A stretch of 47,563 bases of DNA from Clostridiales bacterium (GTDB taxonomy: Bacteria > Bacillota > Clostridia > Lachnospirales > Lachnospiraceae): positions 1 through 47,563 of the forward strand of contig JAJQAC010000071.1 in assembly GCA_021204025.1 (NCBI GenBank). The letters run 5' to 3'. Each line of letters begins with the position of its first letter. Position 1 is the stretch's first letter. The position numbers and the translations under genes are program-made. The notes under the pieces were generated by a model that was not told the DNA's origin, ran no database searches, and saw nothing but the letters and a program-made list of their open reading frames with translations. Positions 34,067 through 43,169 of the stretch are shown piece after piece.

Positions 34067-34996
34067 ATGCTGCATGAAATCAAATTTCCATCTTACAACA
34101 ATCGCGATCAGGTATATGGCTGGATCTACGTTCCCGCCGTCAAGCCAAAGGGAATCGTCCAGCTCATCCATGGCCTGGGGGAGCATTCGAGACGTTATCT
34201 GCACATGATCGTCGCATTTCTCGACGCAGGCTATATCGTAGCCGCCGATGATCATGTCGGTCATGGGAAAACCGCGGTCGAAAATCCCGGTACCTGGGGC
34301 GACTGGGGAGACGCCGGATGCCATACGATGATGGAGGATGAGCACAGCTTACGCCAGATTGCGCAGAAAATGTATCCCAACCTTCCCTACTTTCTCTTCG
34401 GGCACAGTATGGGTTCCTTTATTACGCGGGACTATATCACGAAATATGGAGAGGGTCTTGCCGGCGTAACCATCTGTGGAACCACCGCGGTATTTCCTCA
34501 TGCGGCGGAGACGGAAAAGGTGCTCGAAAAGGCAATCGCGGAAGGCAAAGGGGAAGAATCCGTCCCGAATTATTCCAAACTTCTCCTGGGATGGATGTAT
34601 GAACGCTGCGGCGAAGTCCGGCTCGGAAATGAATGGGTCTGCTCCGATCCCTACGTCCAGTATGACCACGCGTACGACCCGTTTAACGCCTACACCAAAC
34701 CAACCAAAAATAAGACTCTTCTTGATTTTACCCGCATGATGCAGGTCATCGAAGGAACCGACTGGGCTCAGAAGGTGCCAAAAGGACTTCCCATCTACAA
34801 TATCGCCGGTGATGAAGATCCGGTCGGCAACTATGGCCAGGGCGTGTACCAGGTAAGCAACTGGCTATGGGAAACCGGCCATCAGGTAAAGACAAAGCTC
34901 TACCCCGGATGCCGCCACGAGATCTTTAATTACACGGATATTAAGAACGAGGTCGAAACCGGAATTATTGCTTTTATGGATGAGCATTTATCCTAA
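34067..34996 (+). CDS. Alpha/beta hydrolase, monoacylglycerol-lipase-like
   Basis: A 309 aa serine hydrolase. The oxyanion region QLIHGLGEHSRRYLHM, the nucleophile elbow FGHSMGSFI, the acid NIAGDEDPVGNYG and the histidine YPGCRHEIFN are in the expected order and spacing for monoglyceride lipase/lysophospholipase enzymes. There is no signal peptide, so it is probably cytoplasmic. The ATG at 34067 has AGGAGG upstream. It lies 51 bp behind the Crp/Fnr gene and may share its transcript. Confidence 0.87.
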   Translation: MLHEIKFPSYNNRDQVYGWIYVPAVKPKGIVQLIHGLGEHSRRYLHMIVAFLDAGYIVAADDHVGHGKTAVENPGTWGDWGDAGCHTMMEDEHSLRQIAQKMYPNLPYFLFGHSMGSFITRDYITKYGEGLAGVTICGTTAVFPHAAETEKVLEKAIAEGKGEESVPNYSKLLLGWMYERCGEVRLGNEWVCSDPYVQYDHAYDPFNAYTKPTKNKTLLDFTRMMQVIEGTDWAQKVPKGLPIYNIAGDEDPVGNYGQGVYQVSNWLWETGHQVKTKLYPGCRHEIFNYTDIKNEVETGIIAFMDEHLS

Positions 34997-35052
34997 ACCG
35001 GATAAACCGGAATAGAAAACAAAACTGTTGAACAATTTTATGATATTTAAGA

Positions 35053-35086
35053 AAGGGAACGACAACATCAAAATTGTCGCTCCCTT
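35053..35086. terminator. Shared terminator of convergent genes
   Basis: AAGGGAACGACAA pairs with TTGTCGCTCCCTT (one mismatch). U-rich sequence flanks it weakly on both sides. It lies between the convergent hydrolase and AAA-ATPase genes. Confidence 0.65.
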
Positions 35087-35163
35087 CTCTACTGTCTGTT
35101 AAAAACAATCGTCCGAAATAATAAATCAGGAAATTAACTTTCCGCACTTCTTAATCCCGATAA

Positions 35164-36753
35164 TCAGGCTTCCTCAATCACACAGCTATGTCTCTTAACC
35201 TCTTTTCCTTTTGTATCCCTGTCATAATTGATTCCAACTAAAAGCAAATTGCCAGAATACTCCTCTAACACACCCTCATACCGATTATCATGAATCTGTT
35301 GAATCGCACTGTCGGCATCCTTATCGTATTTTAGTTCGATGATCATGGCAGGCATGCCCACTCCCCGCCTTGGAATAAACGCCAGATCCGCAAAACCCTT
35401 TCCCGCAGGAAGTTCCCGTATCATAGTATAATATCGTTTCGCCGTATAATATGCAATTGTAATGGCGCAACTCAGAGACGCTTCATTATTATATTGAAGT
35501 ACAGAAGAAACAGAACCATGAATTTCCTCCAAAGCTTCGGCCACTGCTTCTTCCTCTTTTCTCAAAGTTGCCTGAAGCAATTTTTCCGAATCCGATATCG
35601 CCTCTCCTATGATTCCCCACTTTCCGGCGCTCACCGCATCCTCAAACGCCTCTGCAACTTCCAGATTCGGGATATAAGCCTCCCGCCTCCTCGAATCATA
35701 AGCAAGATAACCCAGATGCACAAGGAGTGTCAAAACATCATTTCTGTTGTTAAAAGACGTTAAATCGTTTTGAAACGTGCTGATCTTTATGCCAACATGG
35801 CTGCCGCCAAGCATTTCGATAACCGCACCTTTCAGTCCGTCATAACCCATTCCGATATATTCTTTTAAACTTTCAAAAGACTCGGTCTGCGTCCAGTAAT
35901 TCAAAACCTCCCCTTCCCGTAATGCACTCATCACAGAATTCGGACTATACACATGTTGAATCCTGCTAAATGAATATCCATCATACCAGGTACGTAAATC
36001 ATCGAAATCCATCTGGGAATTTTCACACAAACGCTTTACCTCGTCTTCAGTAAATCCGACATATTCGGCCAGGCATCCAGGTTTTGTCATGGAGTATTCC
36101 CTGAAATCCGTCAATGCAGATTCTGTCCCGTATTTCTTAATCGGAAGGATTCCCGTCATATAGGCAGCCGCAATCGTCCCATCCGTTGTCGTTCCACCTT
36201 TGAACAGCCCACGAAGAAGCTGTATATATTCCTTTTGAAGAGATTCCCTGTTCTTTGCCTCGCGAAAAAGTGCGTCCCACTCATCAATGATAATAACAAA
36301 CTCATTTCCTGTCTTTTCCGAAATTCCGGAAAGCGCCCTGGGCAGCGACTTTTCACTTTCCGGAACCAGATTGAAAAACTTTTCTCTCAGTTCCGAAATA
36401 ACGCTGTTTTGTATATCCCTGACTATTCCATCTATATGATCTGTCGTAGAGATAAACCACGTAATATCCAGATAAATCACATCATATTGATTCAGTCCTT
36501 TTTCAAAAGATGCTTTTTTCGATATCTCTAATCCCTCGAAAAGAACACGCGAGTCACAGCTCTTATCATAATAAGCGCACAGCATCTTTGCCGCAAACGA
36601 CTTGCCAAAACGGCGGGGACGGCTAACACTTGTCAACTTCAAGGGCGTATGAATCGTACTGTTTACATAATCGATTAATCCTGTTTTATCAACATAAACA
36701 CCGTTTAAAATTGTCTGAAACCCCTTATTTCCAGGATTCAGATACATGCCCAT
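35164..36753 (-). CDS. AAA-ATPase-like / PD-(D/E)XK nuclease fusion protein
   Basis: About 529 aa from the ATG at 36753, which has AGGAGGGAGG 6-10 nt upstream; the frame is open to 36828. The N-terminal AAA-ATPase-like domain (family PF09820) has FQTILNGVYVDKTGLID, Walker A SRPRRFGKSF and Walker B VIIIDEWDALF. The C-terminal domain is PD-(D/E)XK-like: GKGFADLAFIPR followed by MIIELKYDKDADSAIQQI. This family is abundant and multi-copy in gut Clostridia and Bacteroidetes. A mobile or defence role has been suspected but its function is unknown. It is monocistronic. Confidence 0.88.
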   Translation of the reverse strand: MGMYLNPGNKGFQTILNGVYVDKTGLIDYVNSTIHTPLKLTSVSRPRRFGKSFAAKMLCAYYDKSCDSRVLFEGLEISKKASFEKGLNQYDVIYLDITWFISTTDHIDGIVRDIQNSVISELREKFFNLVPESEKSLPRALSGISEKTGNEFVIIIDEWDALFREAKNRESLQKEYIQLLRGLFKGGTTTDGTIAAAYMTGILPIKKYGTESALTDFREYSMTKPGCLAEYVGFTEDEVKRLCENSQMDFDDLRTWYDGYSFSRIQHVYSPNSVMSALREGEVLNYWTQTESFESLKEYIGMGYDGLKGAVIEMLGGSHVGIKISTFQNDLTSFNNRNDVLTLLVHLGYLAYDSRRREAYIPNLEVAEAFEDAVSAGKWGIIGEAISDSEKLLQATLRKEEEAVAEALEEIHGSVSSVLQYNNEASLSCAITIAYYTAKRYYTMIRELPAGKGFADLAFIPRRGVGMPAMIIELKYDKDADSAIQQIHDNRYEGVLEEYSGNLLLVGINYDRDTKGKEVKRHSCVIEEA

Positions 36754-36868
36754 AAATTGTCCTCCCTCCTGTCGTTGCACAGACCTCTTTGCACTTTGCA
36801 TTATAATGGATTTCATTTTACATTTCAACCCTGGCAGCCTCTCACACCAGAATCCTATGAGCAGCCGG

Positions 36869-37795
36869 TCACGCCTGAATCCCCAAAACGGTGATCAGCC
36901 CCGTGATCGCCACCAGACTGCACACAATCGACAGGCTATTAATGCAACTGGCCATTCCCTCATCGCCGCCGCACATACCGGTATAGGCTGGCGCGACCGC
37001 GCTCAGCGGCGCAAAGCACAGCAGCACCATCGTCTGTCGGATCGCCAGTTCCAGCGGAAGGAACCGATAAACCACAAACGCAAAAATCACTGCCAGAGCA
37101 TTGCGAACAACCAGAACCTTTCCCACCTTCTGTAAATATTCCGGCTTCAGTTCCAGATGAAAAAGGAGTCCCAGCATCAGCATTGCTACAAAGGAGTTGG
37201 CCTTTGCCGCCGGTTCAATCAGAGTCAGCAACGCCTCCGGCAGCCTCAGACCCATAATTGAAATCAAAAACATTGCCACATAAGTGACCAGAGGAGCGCT
37301 CCTGATCAGGCGTTTTCCAAAAGAAACCAGGTCAAAACCATGGTGTTCTTCCGAGACATATTCGGCGGCGAACGCGTAGGTAATGCCCGTACACATCACG
37401 CTGTTTCCCACATCCAGCATACACGCTGTCACTGTGCCGATCGCCGGAAGGAAGCTCTGTACAAATGGCAGGTAGAACGCCCCGATATTATAGCCCGGCA
37501 TGCACAGGATATTCATTGCCTGCTCGCCTTTCGGCAGACCTCTCGATGCGACAACACCCACAACGATCATCAGGACATTCATCACCAGCCCAACCGCCGA
37601 TACCAGCAGCATCGCCGCGCTCATATCCTCGATTCCGGCAAAATTGGTAATGATCGCACAGGGGAGCGTAATATTGATCAGGATCTTTTTAATCCCGGCT
37701 CCGGTATCCTCTCCCACTATGCCGAACGTATTCAGGCAGATTCCCACTACGATAATCAGTGCAAGCGAACCTGCCCGCAGTAAAACCTGTGACAT
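36869..37795 (-). CDS. AEC (auxin efflux carrier) family transporter
   Basis: About 308 aa from the ATG at 37795 (GGAGGAGA upstream; the frame is open to 37858). About ten membrane helices in two inverted halves, with the half-site ITLPCAIITNFAG near residue 45 and a proline-breaking LCFAPLSAVAPAYTGMCGG in the second half, are typical of AEC permeases that carry malate or other organic acids. The substrate is not assignable. It is monocistronic. Confidence 0.87.
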   Translation of the reverse strand: MSQVLLRAGSLALIIVVGICLNTFGIVGEDTGAGIKKILINITLPCAIITNFAGIEDMSAAMLLVSAVGLVMNVLMIVVGVVASRGLPKGEQAMNILCMPGYNIGAFYLPFVQSFLPAIGTVTACMLDVGNSVMCTGITYAFAAEYVSEEHHGFDLVSFGKRLIRSAPLVTYVAMFLISIMGLRLPEALLTLIEPAAKANSFVAMLMLGLLFHLELKPEYLQKVGKVLVVRNALAVIFAFVVYRFLPLELAIRQTMVLLCFAPLSAVAPAYTGMCGGDEGMASCINSLSIVCSLVAITGLITVLGIQA

Positions 37796-37913
37796 ACACG
37801 TATCTCCTCCATCTCCACAGCCACATTTTGTTACCCGGATTTTCAATTCTGGTACCATAATATCACAGAATCCGACTTTATCCTATAAATTTTCAATCAG
37901 TCGGATAAAAACA

Positions 37914-37951
37914 GACCTGCAGAGGTTCCTTAAAGAGGCGCCTTACAGGTC
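37914..37951 (-). terminator. Terminator of the tct operon
   Basis: On the minus strand GACCTG pairs with CAGGTC with further internal pairing, followed by TGTTTTTAT. It lies about 75 bp past the esterase stop codon. Confidence 0.6.
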
Positions 37952-38024
37952 GTTTTGATTTGCATCGTTTATGATAGAAACCGCCAATGGCGGATTCTGA
38001 AGTTATCGATAAGGAAGAAAACAT

Positions 38025-38936
38025 TTACAGCAGATCAAATTTTTTGCGAATGGAGTCGTATACCAGCTTACGGGCAGCTTTCCAGTCTCCGGAACAGCGG
38101 GCATAAAAACCATGAGCACTATTCATGAAACGCTGCAAAGTCACCTTAGAGCCCGAGGCTGCGATTCTGGCAGCCAGCCGCTCACCGCCTTCCCGCAGAT
38201 AATCCTGTGCGGCAGTGATAACCACCGTCTCAGGGAAATTTTTCACATGATCCTCTGTCAACAGCCCAAGATTAATATACACATTATCTGCCAGAGCGGG
38301 ATCATTGTCGGTAAACATCGCATTGTACAATATCCCCCGGTTTTCAAGCCTGGTCAGATCGGGTACATTGTCCAGCATATCCTCGCTTTCCGGTGTAATA
38401 AAGGCATCTGCCGCCGGGTAAATCAGCAGGATCATCGCCGGCATTTTACCGCCTTTTTCATTTACCTGCAGGCAGGTGGTTGCCGTCAGGGTCGCGCCCG
38501 CACTGTTACCGCCTACCACCACCTTATCCGGATCAATTCCCAGCTCCCCGGCATGAGCCATAGCCCACTGCACCACCTCATAACATTCGATCATCGGAGT
38601 CGGAAACATGGCTTCCGGACAGGTCTGGTAATCGATATCCAGGACCTTGCATCCCAGATCGACCGCATAGTAATCACACAGATATCCATCCCATAAGTTG
38701 TGAGGCTGCACAAAACCACCGCCATGAATATTGATGATAAGCAGGTCATTCTCTGCGCCACCCTTTTTTTCTATCAGGTAGCTGGTGTTTTCCCCCACCG
38801 AAGTCGGGATCTTCAGAGTCTGGATCGTTACCTGATCCGCCACTGCCGTATAGCCCTCCGGAGCCTGAAAGGGCAGATTTACCGGAGCGCGAAGTTTTAC
38901 CGCAAGCTCCATTTTCTGTTCTTTTGTCATTTTCAT
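38025..38936 (-). CDS. Alpha/beta hydrolase, hormone-sensitive-lipase-like esterase
   Basis: A 303 aa protein. The oxyanion motif NIHGGGFVQPH, nucleophile VVVGGNSAGATL and histidine region NSAHGFYAR mark the HSL-like carboxylesterase class. There is no signal peptide. It is last in the tctC-tctB-tctA-esterase operon, 26 bp after tctA, which suggests that it acts on an esterified form of the transported acid. That is inference from position. Confidence 0.87.
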   Translation of the reverse strand: MKMTKEQKMELAVKLRAPVNLPFQAPEGYTAVADQVTIQTLKIPTSVGENTSYLIEKKGGAENDLLIINIHGGGFVQPHNLWDGYLCDYYAVDLGCKVLDIDYQTCPEAMFPTPMIECYEVVQWAMAHAGELGIDPDKVVVGGNSAGATLTATTCLQVNEKGGKMPAMILLIYPAADAFITPESEDMLDNVPDLTRLENRGILYNAMFTDNDPALADNVYINLGLLTEDHVKNFPETVVITAAQDYLREGGERLAARIAASGSKVTLQRFMNSAHGFYARCSGDWKAARKLVYDSIRKKFDLL

Positions 38937-38962
38937 AATGAATCAACTTCCTTTCCGCTTTC

Positions 38963-40447
38963 TCAGCTAACCGGCTTTTTCTTCAATCCTGGTCCCAGCA
39001 GAGAGACAACCACGCATACAAGCGCGATCACCAGCAAAATCAGACTCACCGGTCGGGTAAAAAAAGCATGCCAGCCATTTTCGGCCATATTACAGCCACG
39101 GCGCAGATAAGTTTCAATATTGCCGCCCAGCACAACCGCAAGAATCAGAGGTGCCGACGGGAGCTCAAAATATTGCAGCAGAACTCCCAGCAAAATGGCA
39201 AACAGCATCATGAACACATCGAACATATTATTGGACGACATGTACGCGCCGGCAAATACCAGAATCAAGATCGCCGGGTACAGATAATGATACGGGATCT
39301 TCAGCAATGCCGGGAACAGGGGCATGCCTATAATCTCCAGCAAAAATACACCCAAAGCTGCCATAGCTGCTGCCAGGAAAATCAGGTTAAAAAGTACCGG
39401 CTCATTGGTAGAAAACAACGGACCAGGCTGCACCCCCTGCAAAGTCAGAGCTGCCATCAGCAGGGCACACGCGCCGTCACCCGGAATCCCCAATGAGACC
39501 ATCGGGATGATCGCGCCGCCGATCGAAGCATTATTAGCAACCTCTGGGGCAATGACTCCATCCACACAGCCTGTACCCAGTAACTCCGGATGTCTGGAAC
39601 TGCTCTTTTCCTGAGCATAGGCAACCATATTGGCAAGCGTACCGCCCATACCCGGCAAAAAACCAATTACCAGACCAAGAATCCAGGAACGGATCACATT
39701 GACGCGATTATCCGCAAAGTCTTTCCAGGGAAACTGGAAACGACTGATCTTCACGATATCAGCCTGGCTGCTCTTAGAATTACGCGCAAACTCCAGTAGA
39801 ATCGTAGTACCCGCAAACAGTCCTATCATCACATCTACAAAACTGATGCCGCCATACAGATAATAAGTGCCAAAGGTAAAGCGATTGGTTCCGCAGATCG
39901 GAGCATAGCCCACCGCGGCAATCAGCAAACCAAGCCCCATGGAAATCATACCTTTGGCGATATTACCCTGAGACAGGGTGATAACCAGCGTCAAAGCACA
40001 AAGCATCAGGCTGAAATACTCCCATGGTCCCAGTTTTACCGCCCAGGCGGAGATCCAGTTGGAAGCAAATAACGCGATCAGCACCGATGGCGCCGTACCG
40101 ATAAAATTCGCTGTAGTTGCCGCCGATAGTGCCCGCACAGCCTCCCCTTTTTTGGTCATTTCGTATCCATCATATACCGTAGCAATACTATTGGTCGTGC
40201 CGGGAATGCCCAACAGGATCGAACCAATATAGCCGCCGGATACACCTCCGATATAAATCCCCACCAATGTGGCAATAGCCAGGTTCGCTTCCATATGAAA
40301 AGTCAGCGGCAGCATAATAACCAGGCCAGTGCCTCCGCTGAGGCCGGGAATTGATCCCAATACCACACCTGCGAAAGCACCCAGCAACAGGTACAACAGA
40401 CAGGTGGGAGAGAGCAGTACAAATAAAGCTTCTATAAATCCCTGCAT
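38963..40447 (-). CDS. tctA: Tripartite tricarboxylate transporter permease TctA
   Basis: A 494 aa protein with about twelve helices. TctA signatures are GSIPGLSGGTGLVIMLPLTF near residue 31, YIGGVSGGYIGSILLGIPGT, GFLPGMGGTLAN and ASIGGAIIPMVSLGIPGDGA. It is the large, proton- or sodium-coupled channel subunit for citrate-like or other carboxylates. It lies 15 bp after tctB. Confidence 0.94.
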   Translation of the reverse strand: MQGFIEALFVLLSPTCLLYLLLGAFAGVVLGSIPGLSGGTGLVIMLPLTFHMEANLAIATLVGIYIGGVSGGYIGSILLGIPGTTNSIATVYDGYEMTKKGEAVRALSAATTANFIGTAPSVLIALFASNWISAWAVKLGPWEYFSLMLCALTLVITLSQGNIAKGMISMGLGLLIAAVGYAPICGTNRFTFGTYYLYGGISFVDVMIGLFAGTTILLEFARNSKSSQADIVKISRFQFPWKDFADNRVNVIRSWILGLVIGFLPGMGGTLANMVAYAQEKSSSRHPELLGTGCVDGVIAPEVANNASIGGAIIPMVSLGIPGDGACALLMAALTLQGVQPGPLFSTNEPVLFNLIFLAAAMAALGVFLLEIIGMPLFPALLKIPYHYLYPAILILVFAGAYMSSNNMFDVFMMLFAILLGVLLQYFELPSAPLILAVVLGGNIETYLRRGCNMAENGWHAFFTRPVSLILLVIALVCVVVSLLGPGLKKKPVS

Positions 40448-40462
40448 TTTGTGTTCCTCCTA

Positions 40463-40918
40463 TCAACCAAACAGCATCCCGCCAGGCAGCGTGACCTTAA
40501 AGATCTCCTGCAACACAAACCAGATACCTGTACCCAAAATACCTGCGTACAGAATGCGGACATAAATGGGAGGCATTTTCTCTCCAGCGAACAGCGTACA
40601 GCAGACAAATAACATCACGACCGAGGAAATCAGGAAACCAACCAGTACAATCGCTGCCGCATAGGCAACGAAAATAACAAATAACAGAATGGCTCGCTTC
40701 CATTCTTTCACACTGAGAAACGTCTTTTCATTATTTTCACTGTCAAATACGAGCATCAGACCAAATACAGCCAGAACTCCCGCAGTAATGCCGGGAAACA
40801 GCCAGGGACCGGGATCTCCGGTCGCAAGCTGCATGGATAACTTTAGCTGAGATGTGGCAACGAATACAATTACCGCAAGGGCAACAGACAAAATGCCTAA
40901 AATTCGATTTTTACTCAT
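40463..40918 (-). CDS. tctB: Tripartite tricarboxylate transporter small subunit TctB
   Basis: A 151 aa protein with four hydrophobic helices and the usual N-terminal topology (GILSVALAVIVFVATSQL, GPWLFPGITAGVLAVFGLMLV). TctB pairs with TctA. It is placed between the binding protein and tctA, in standard tctCBA order. Confidence 0.9.
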   Translation of the reverse strand: MSKNRILGILSVALAVIVFVATSQLKLSMQLATGDPGPWLFPGITAGVLAVFGLMLVFDSENNEKTFLSVKEWKRAILLFVIFVAYAAAIVLVGFLISSVVMLFVCCTLFAGEKMPPIYVRILYAGILGTGIWFVLQEIFKVTLPGGMLFG

Positions 40919-40955
40919 AACAAATGATCCTTCCCGTTCACAGAAAACACGATCT

Positions 40956-42035
40956 CTACTTATCGCTTACATCAAATCCCATGGCGGCGCTCATAGCCTT
41001 GGCAGTTTCCGCTTTTTCCTTATAGGATGCAGTAGCCTCTTCATGATCTTTAAATGTAAATGCGCACTTCATAGTAGACTCATAGGTTGCCATAGCTTCT
41101 TCATCGTTGGCAAATCCAGACATAACCTCATTAATCGCTTCGATCGTAGCCGGATCCATATCCTTAGGACCGAACATGTACATCTCCAGAATCCAGATAT
41201 TCTTGCCTCCCAGTTCGCCCATGGCCTAAACTCCCGGCCAGTTTACGGTATCTTCCGTCTCACTGCCGGCGACAATTGCTTTGAACTTGCCGGCCTCAAT
41301 GTACTGTTGTGCAGTGGTCGGAGTCAATAACGCCATATCAATGGTGCCGGCCATCATAGCTGTTACCCAGTCCGCCTCGTTACCGGCATCCACCAGCGTC
41401 AATTCGATCCCTACATCATCCGCAAAACACTGAACCATAGCCTGAGAGTTCCCGCCCATGGTCACTCCTACCCGAATCTTGCCCGGATTTTCCTTCGCAT
41501 AGGAAATAAATTCATCACCAGTCGTATAAGGAGCATCTGCCACAGCGCACAGAGCGCCGCCAGCCTGAATCCCACAGGCATTAATGACAGTCAGTTCCTC
41601 TGTTGGATTAAAATCCAGTTTTCCCTGATAATAGCTCATCAATGTGGATACATGGAAAAACAGGATCTCAGAACCATCATTCTTGGAACGACGGGCATTC
41701 TGAACAGCCACGATATTGCCACCGGTCGTATCATTCACCACGTTGAAAGCCTCGCCGGTTGTGCGCTGCAGATAATCTGCAAAGATACGGGCTGCCGTGT
41801 CAGTACCGCCTCCCGGAGATGCCGGGACAGTCAGCGTCACAGTTCCCTCGGGCCAGACCACGCTCTCAGCGGGAGCGCTGCTCTCAGCATTGCCGGAAGA
41901 AGTCTCGCTGCTGGCGGTGCTTTCAGAAGAAGTCCCACCGTTGCCGGCGGCACTGCCGGAAGAACTGCTGCCACCGCAGGCAACCATAGAGAGTGTCATT
42001 GTTGTTGCTAAAATGAGTGCCAGAACCTTTTTCAT
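40956..42035 (-). pseudogene. tctC: Tct solute-binding protein (TctC) with in-frame amber codon
   Basis: One continuous frame of 359 codons contains a TAG at 41226-41228 (codon 270). Upstream are signal peptide and lipobox (LSMVACGG), a Ser/Gly/Glu-rich linker and TctC domain sequence (TLTVPASPGGGTDTAARIFADY, DNGSEI-like region, GVTMGGNSQAM). Downstream the family C-terminal lobe continues normally (AMGELGGKNIWILEMYMFGP...). The break reads WPGV(stop)AMGELGG and is one base change from CAG. It could be a recent nonsense mutation, a sequence error or a site of read-through. The truncated product would lack about a quarter of the binding lobe, so transport would probably fail. Confidence 0.85.
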
Positions 42036-42095
42036 AAAAATTATCCTCCTTATTTTTCATTTGTGTGTAGTGTACCGAAATTTTAATAAAAATGT

Positions 42096-42122
42096 GTGCA
42101 AATCAGCGAGAAAATTTTGCAC
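42096..42122. promoter_or_regulatory. Inverted repeat near the tct operon start
   Basis: GTGCAAA and TTTGCAC are 7-bp arms around a 13-nt spacer, in the divergent gap on the tctC side. Possible second LysR-type site. Confidence 0.4.
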
Positions 42123-42152
42123 TTTTCATTCTTTCGATTGACACTTCCCGCG

Positions 42153-42180
42153 AAATTTGTTAACCTAATTGTACAAATTT
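42153..42180. promoter_or_regulatory. LysR-type operator between tctC and LysR genes
   Basis: AAATTTGT (42153-42160) and ACAAATTT (42173-42180) are exact arms around a 12-nt spacer, the geometry of a LysR recognition site. It lies 60-90 bp before the first LysR gene and upstream of the divergent tct operon. Confidence 0.55.
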
Positions 42181-42248
42181 TCATCGTTTTTGTGAAATGA
42201 ATAATTATATAACAATTATAACCAAATTAGAAATATGAGGTGATTGAT

Positions 42249-43169
42249 TTGAAAACAGGGATTCTACATTACGTTCTGGCTCTGAGAGAATGCGGCTATC
42301 CGGCAGCAGCAGCGGCAAAATGTGGCGTTTCTTCCTCCACCCTGATCAGTTCTCTCAAACGAATGGAGAGCGAACTGGGGATTTTGCTCTATGACCGGGA
42401 TTCCCGCAGATTGACTCTGGCCGGTAATCTATATGCGGATGCCTGTCTGGGCATTCTGGAAGAAGACGCGCGACTGCGAACCGCCATCGCCGACCTGCAG
42501 CCGAAAAATCTGACAGTCGGTCACGCCAGCTATGTTGATTCGCGATTAATCTCCCGCCTTTCCATGGAAATATTTGCTCAATCTGCCAAAAACCCGGAGC
42601 CGCGCATTCGTGCTTTCCTTTCCGATGAACCGCCGGAGTCACTGCTCACAGGTAAACTAAATCTCTTCATCGCCTGCCATGGAGCATCGCCTTCCTCCCG
42701 GCTCACTTTTCTGCCACTGCTATCCTCTCCATTGTTTCTGGTCGTTCCGCCGGGACAGAAGGTCAATGCTGCTCGTCCTATGAAAAGTATCGGCGGCCTG
42801 AAACTAATCGCCTTATTTCAGGATACCGAACTTCATCGGCAGCAGTTTCTTCTGGCTAAGCGTGCAGGAGCGGATCCGGAAACGCTGATCGAAACCAACT
42901 CACTCATTCTGGCGGAAAATCTGATCCGCAGTGGAGCCGGCTATACCCTTGCCAATGCAGGCATCACACATAGTCTGGCTCAGTGTGACATTTATCCGAT
43001 TCCCAACAGCAAATTTACTCTGGGCGTCTGGCTGTTAAAGGAAAAAAGCCACGACTCCCGGATCATGGAAATTTACCATCTGCTTTGTCATGGTGTGGAG
43101 GAGCTTTACGGCAACAGCTCCTATGTAACATTATTATATCAGGAAGGAAACAGTGATCATGTATCTTAA
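42249..43169 (+). CDS. LysR-family regulator, first of a pair
   Basis: About 306 aa. The TTG at 42249 has GAGGTGAT at ideal spacing and is preferred to the GTG at 42240. An N-terminal winged HTH (AAKCGVSSSTLISSLKRMESELGILLYDRDSRRLTLAG) leads to a periplasmic-binding-like effector domain. The HTH departs from typical LysR sequence at its start (ALRECGYPAAAAAKCG). It is divergent from the tct operon, the classical layout for a LysR activator of a transporter operon. The second LysR gene overlaps its end. Confidence 0.87.
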   Translation: MKTGILHYVLALRECGYPAAAAAKCGVSSSTLISSLKRMESELGILLYDRDSRRLTLAGNLYADACLGILEEDARLRTAIADLQPKNLTVGHASYVDSRLISRLSMEIFAQSAKNPEPRIRAFLSDEPPESLLTGKLNLFIACHGASPSSRLTFLPLLSSPLFLVVPPGQKVNAARPMKSIGGLKLIALFQDTELHRQQFLLAKRAGADPETLIETNSLILAENLIRSGAGYTLANAGITHSLAQCDIYPIPNSKFTLGVWLLKEKSHDSRIMEIYHLLCHGVEELYGNSSYVTLLYQEGNSDHVS

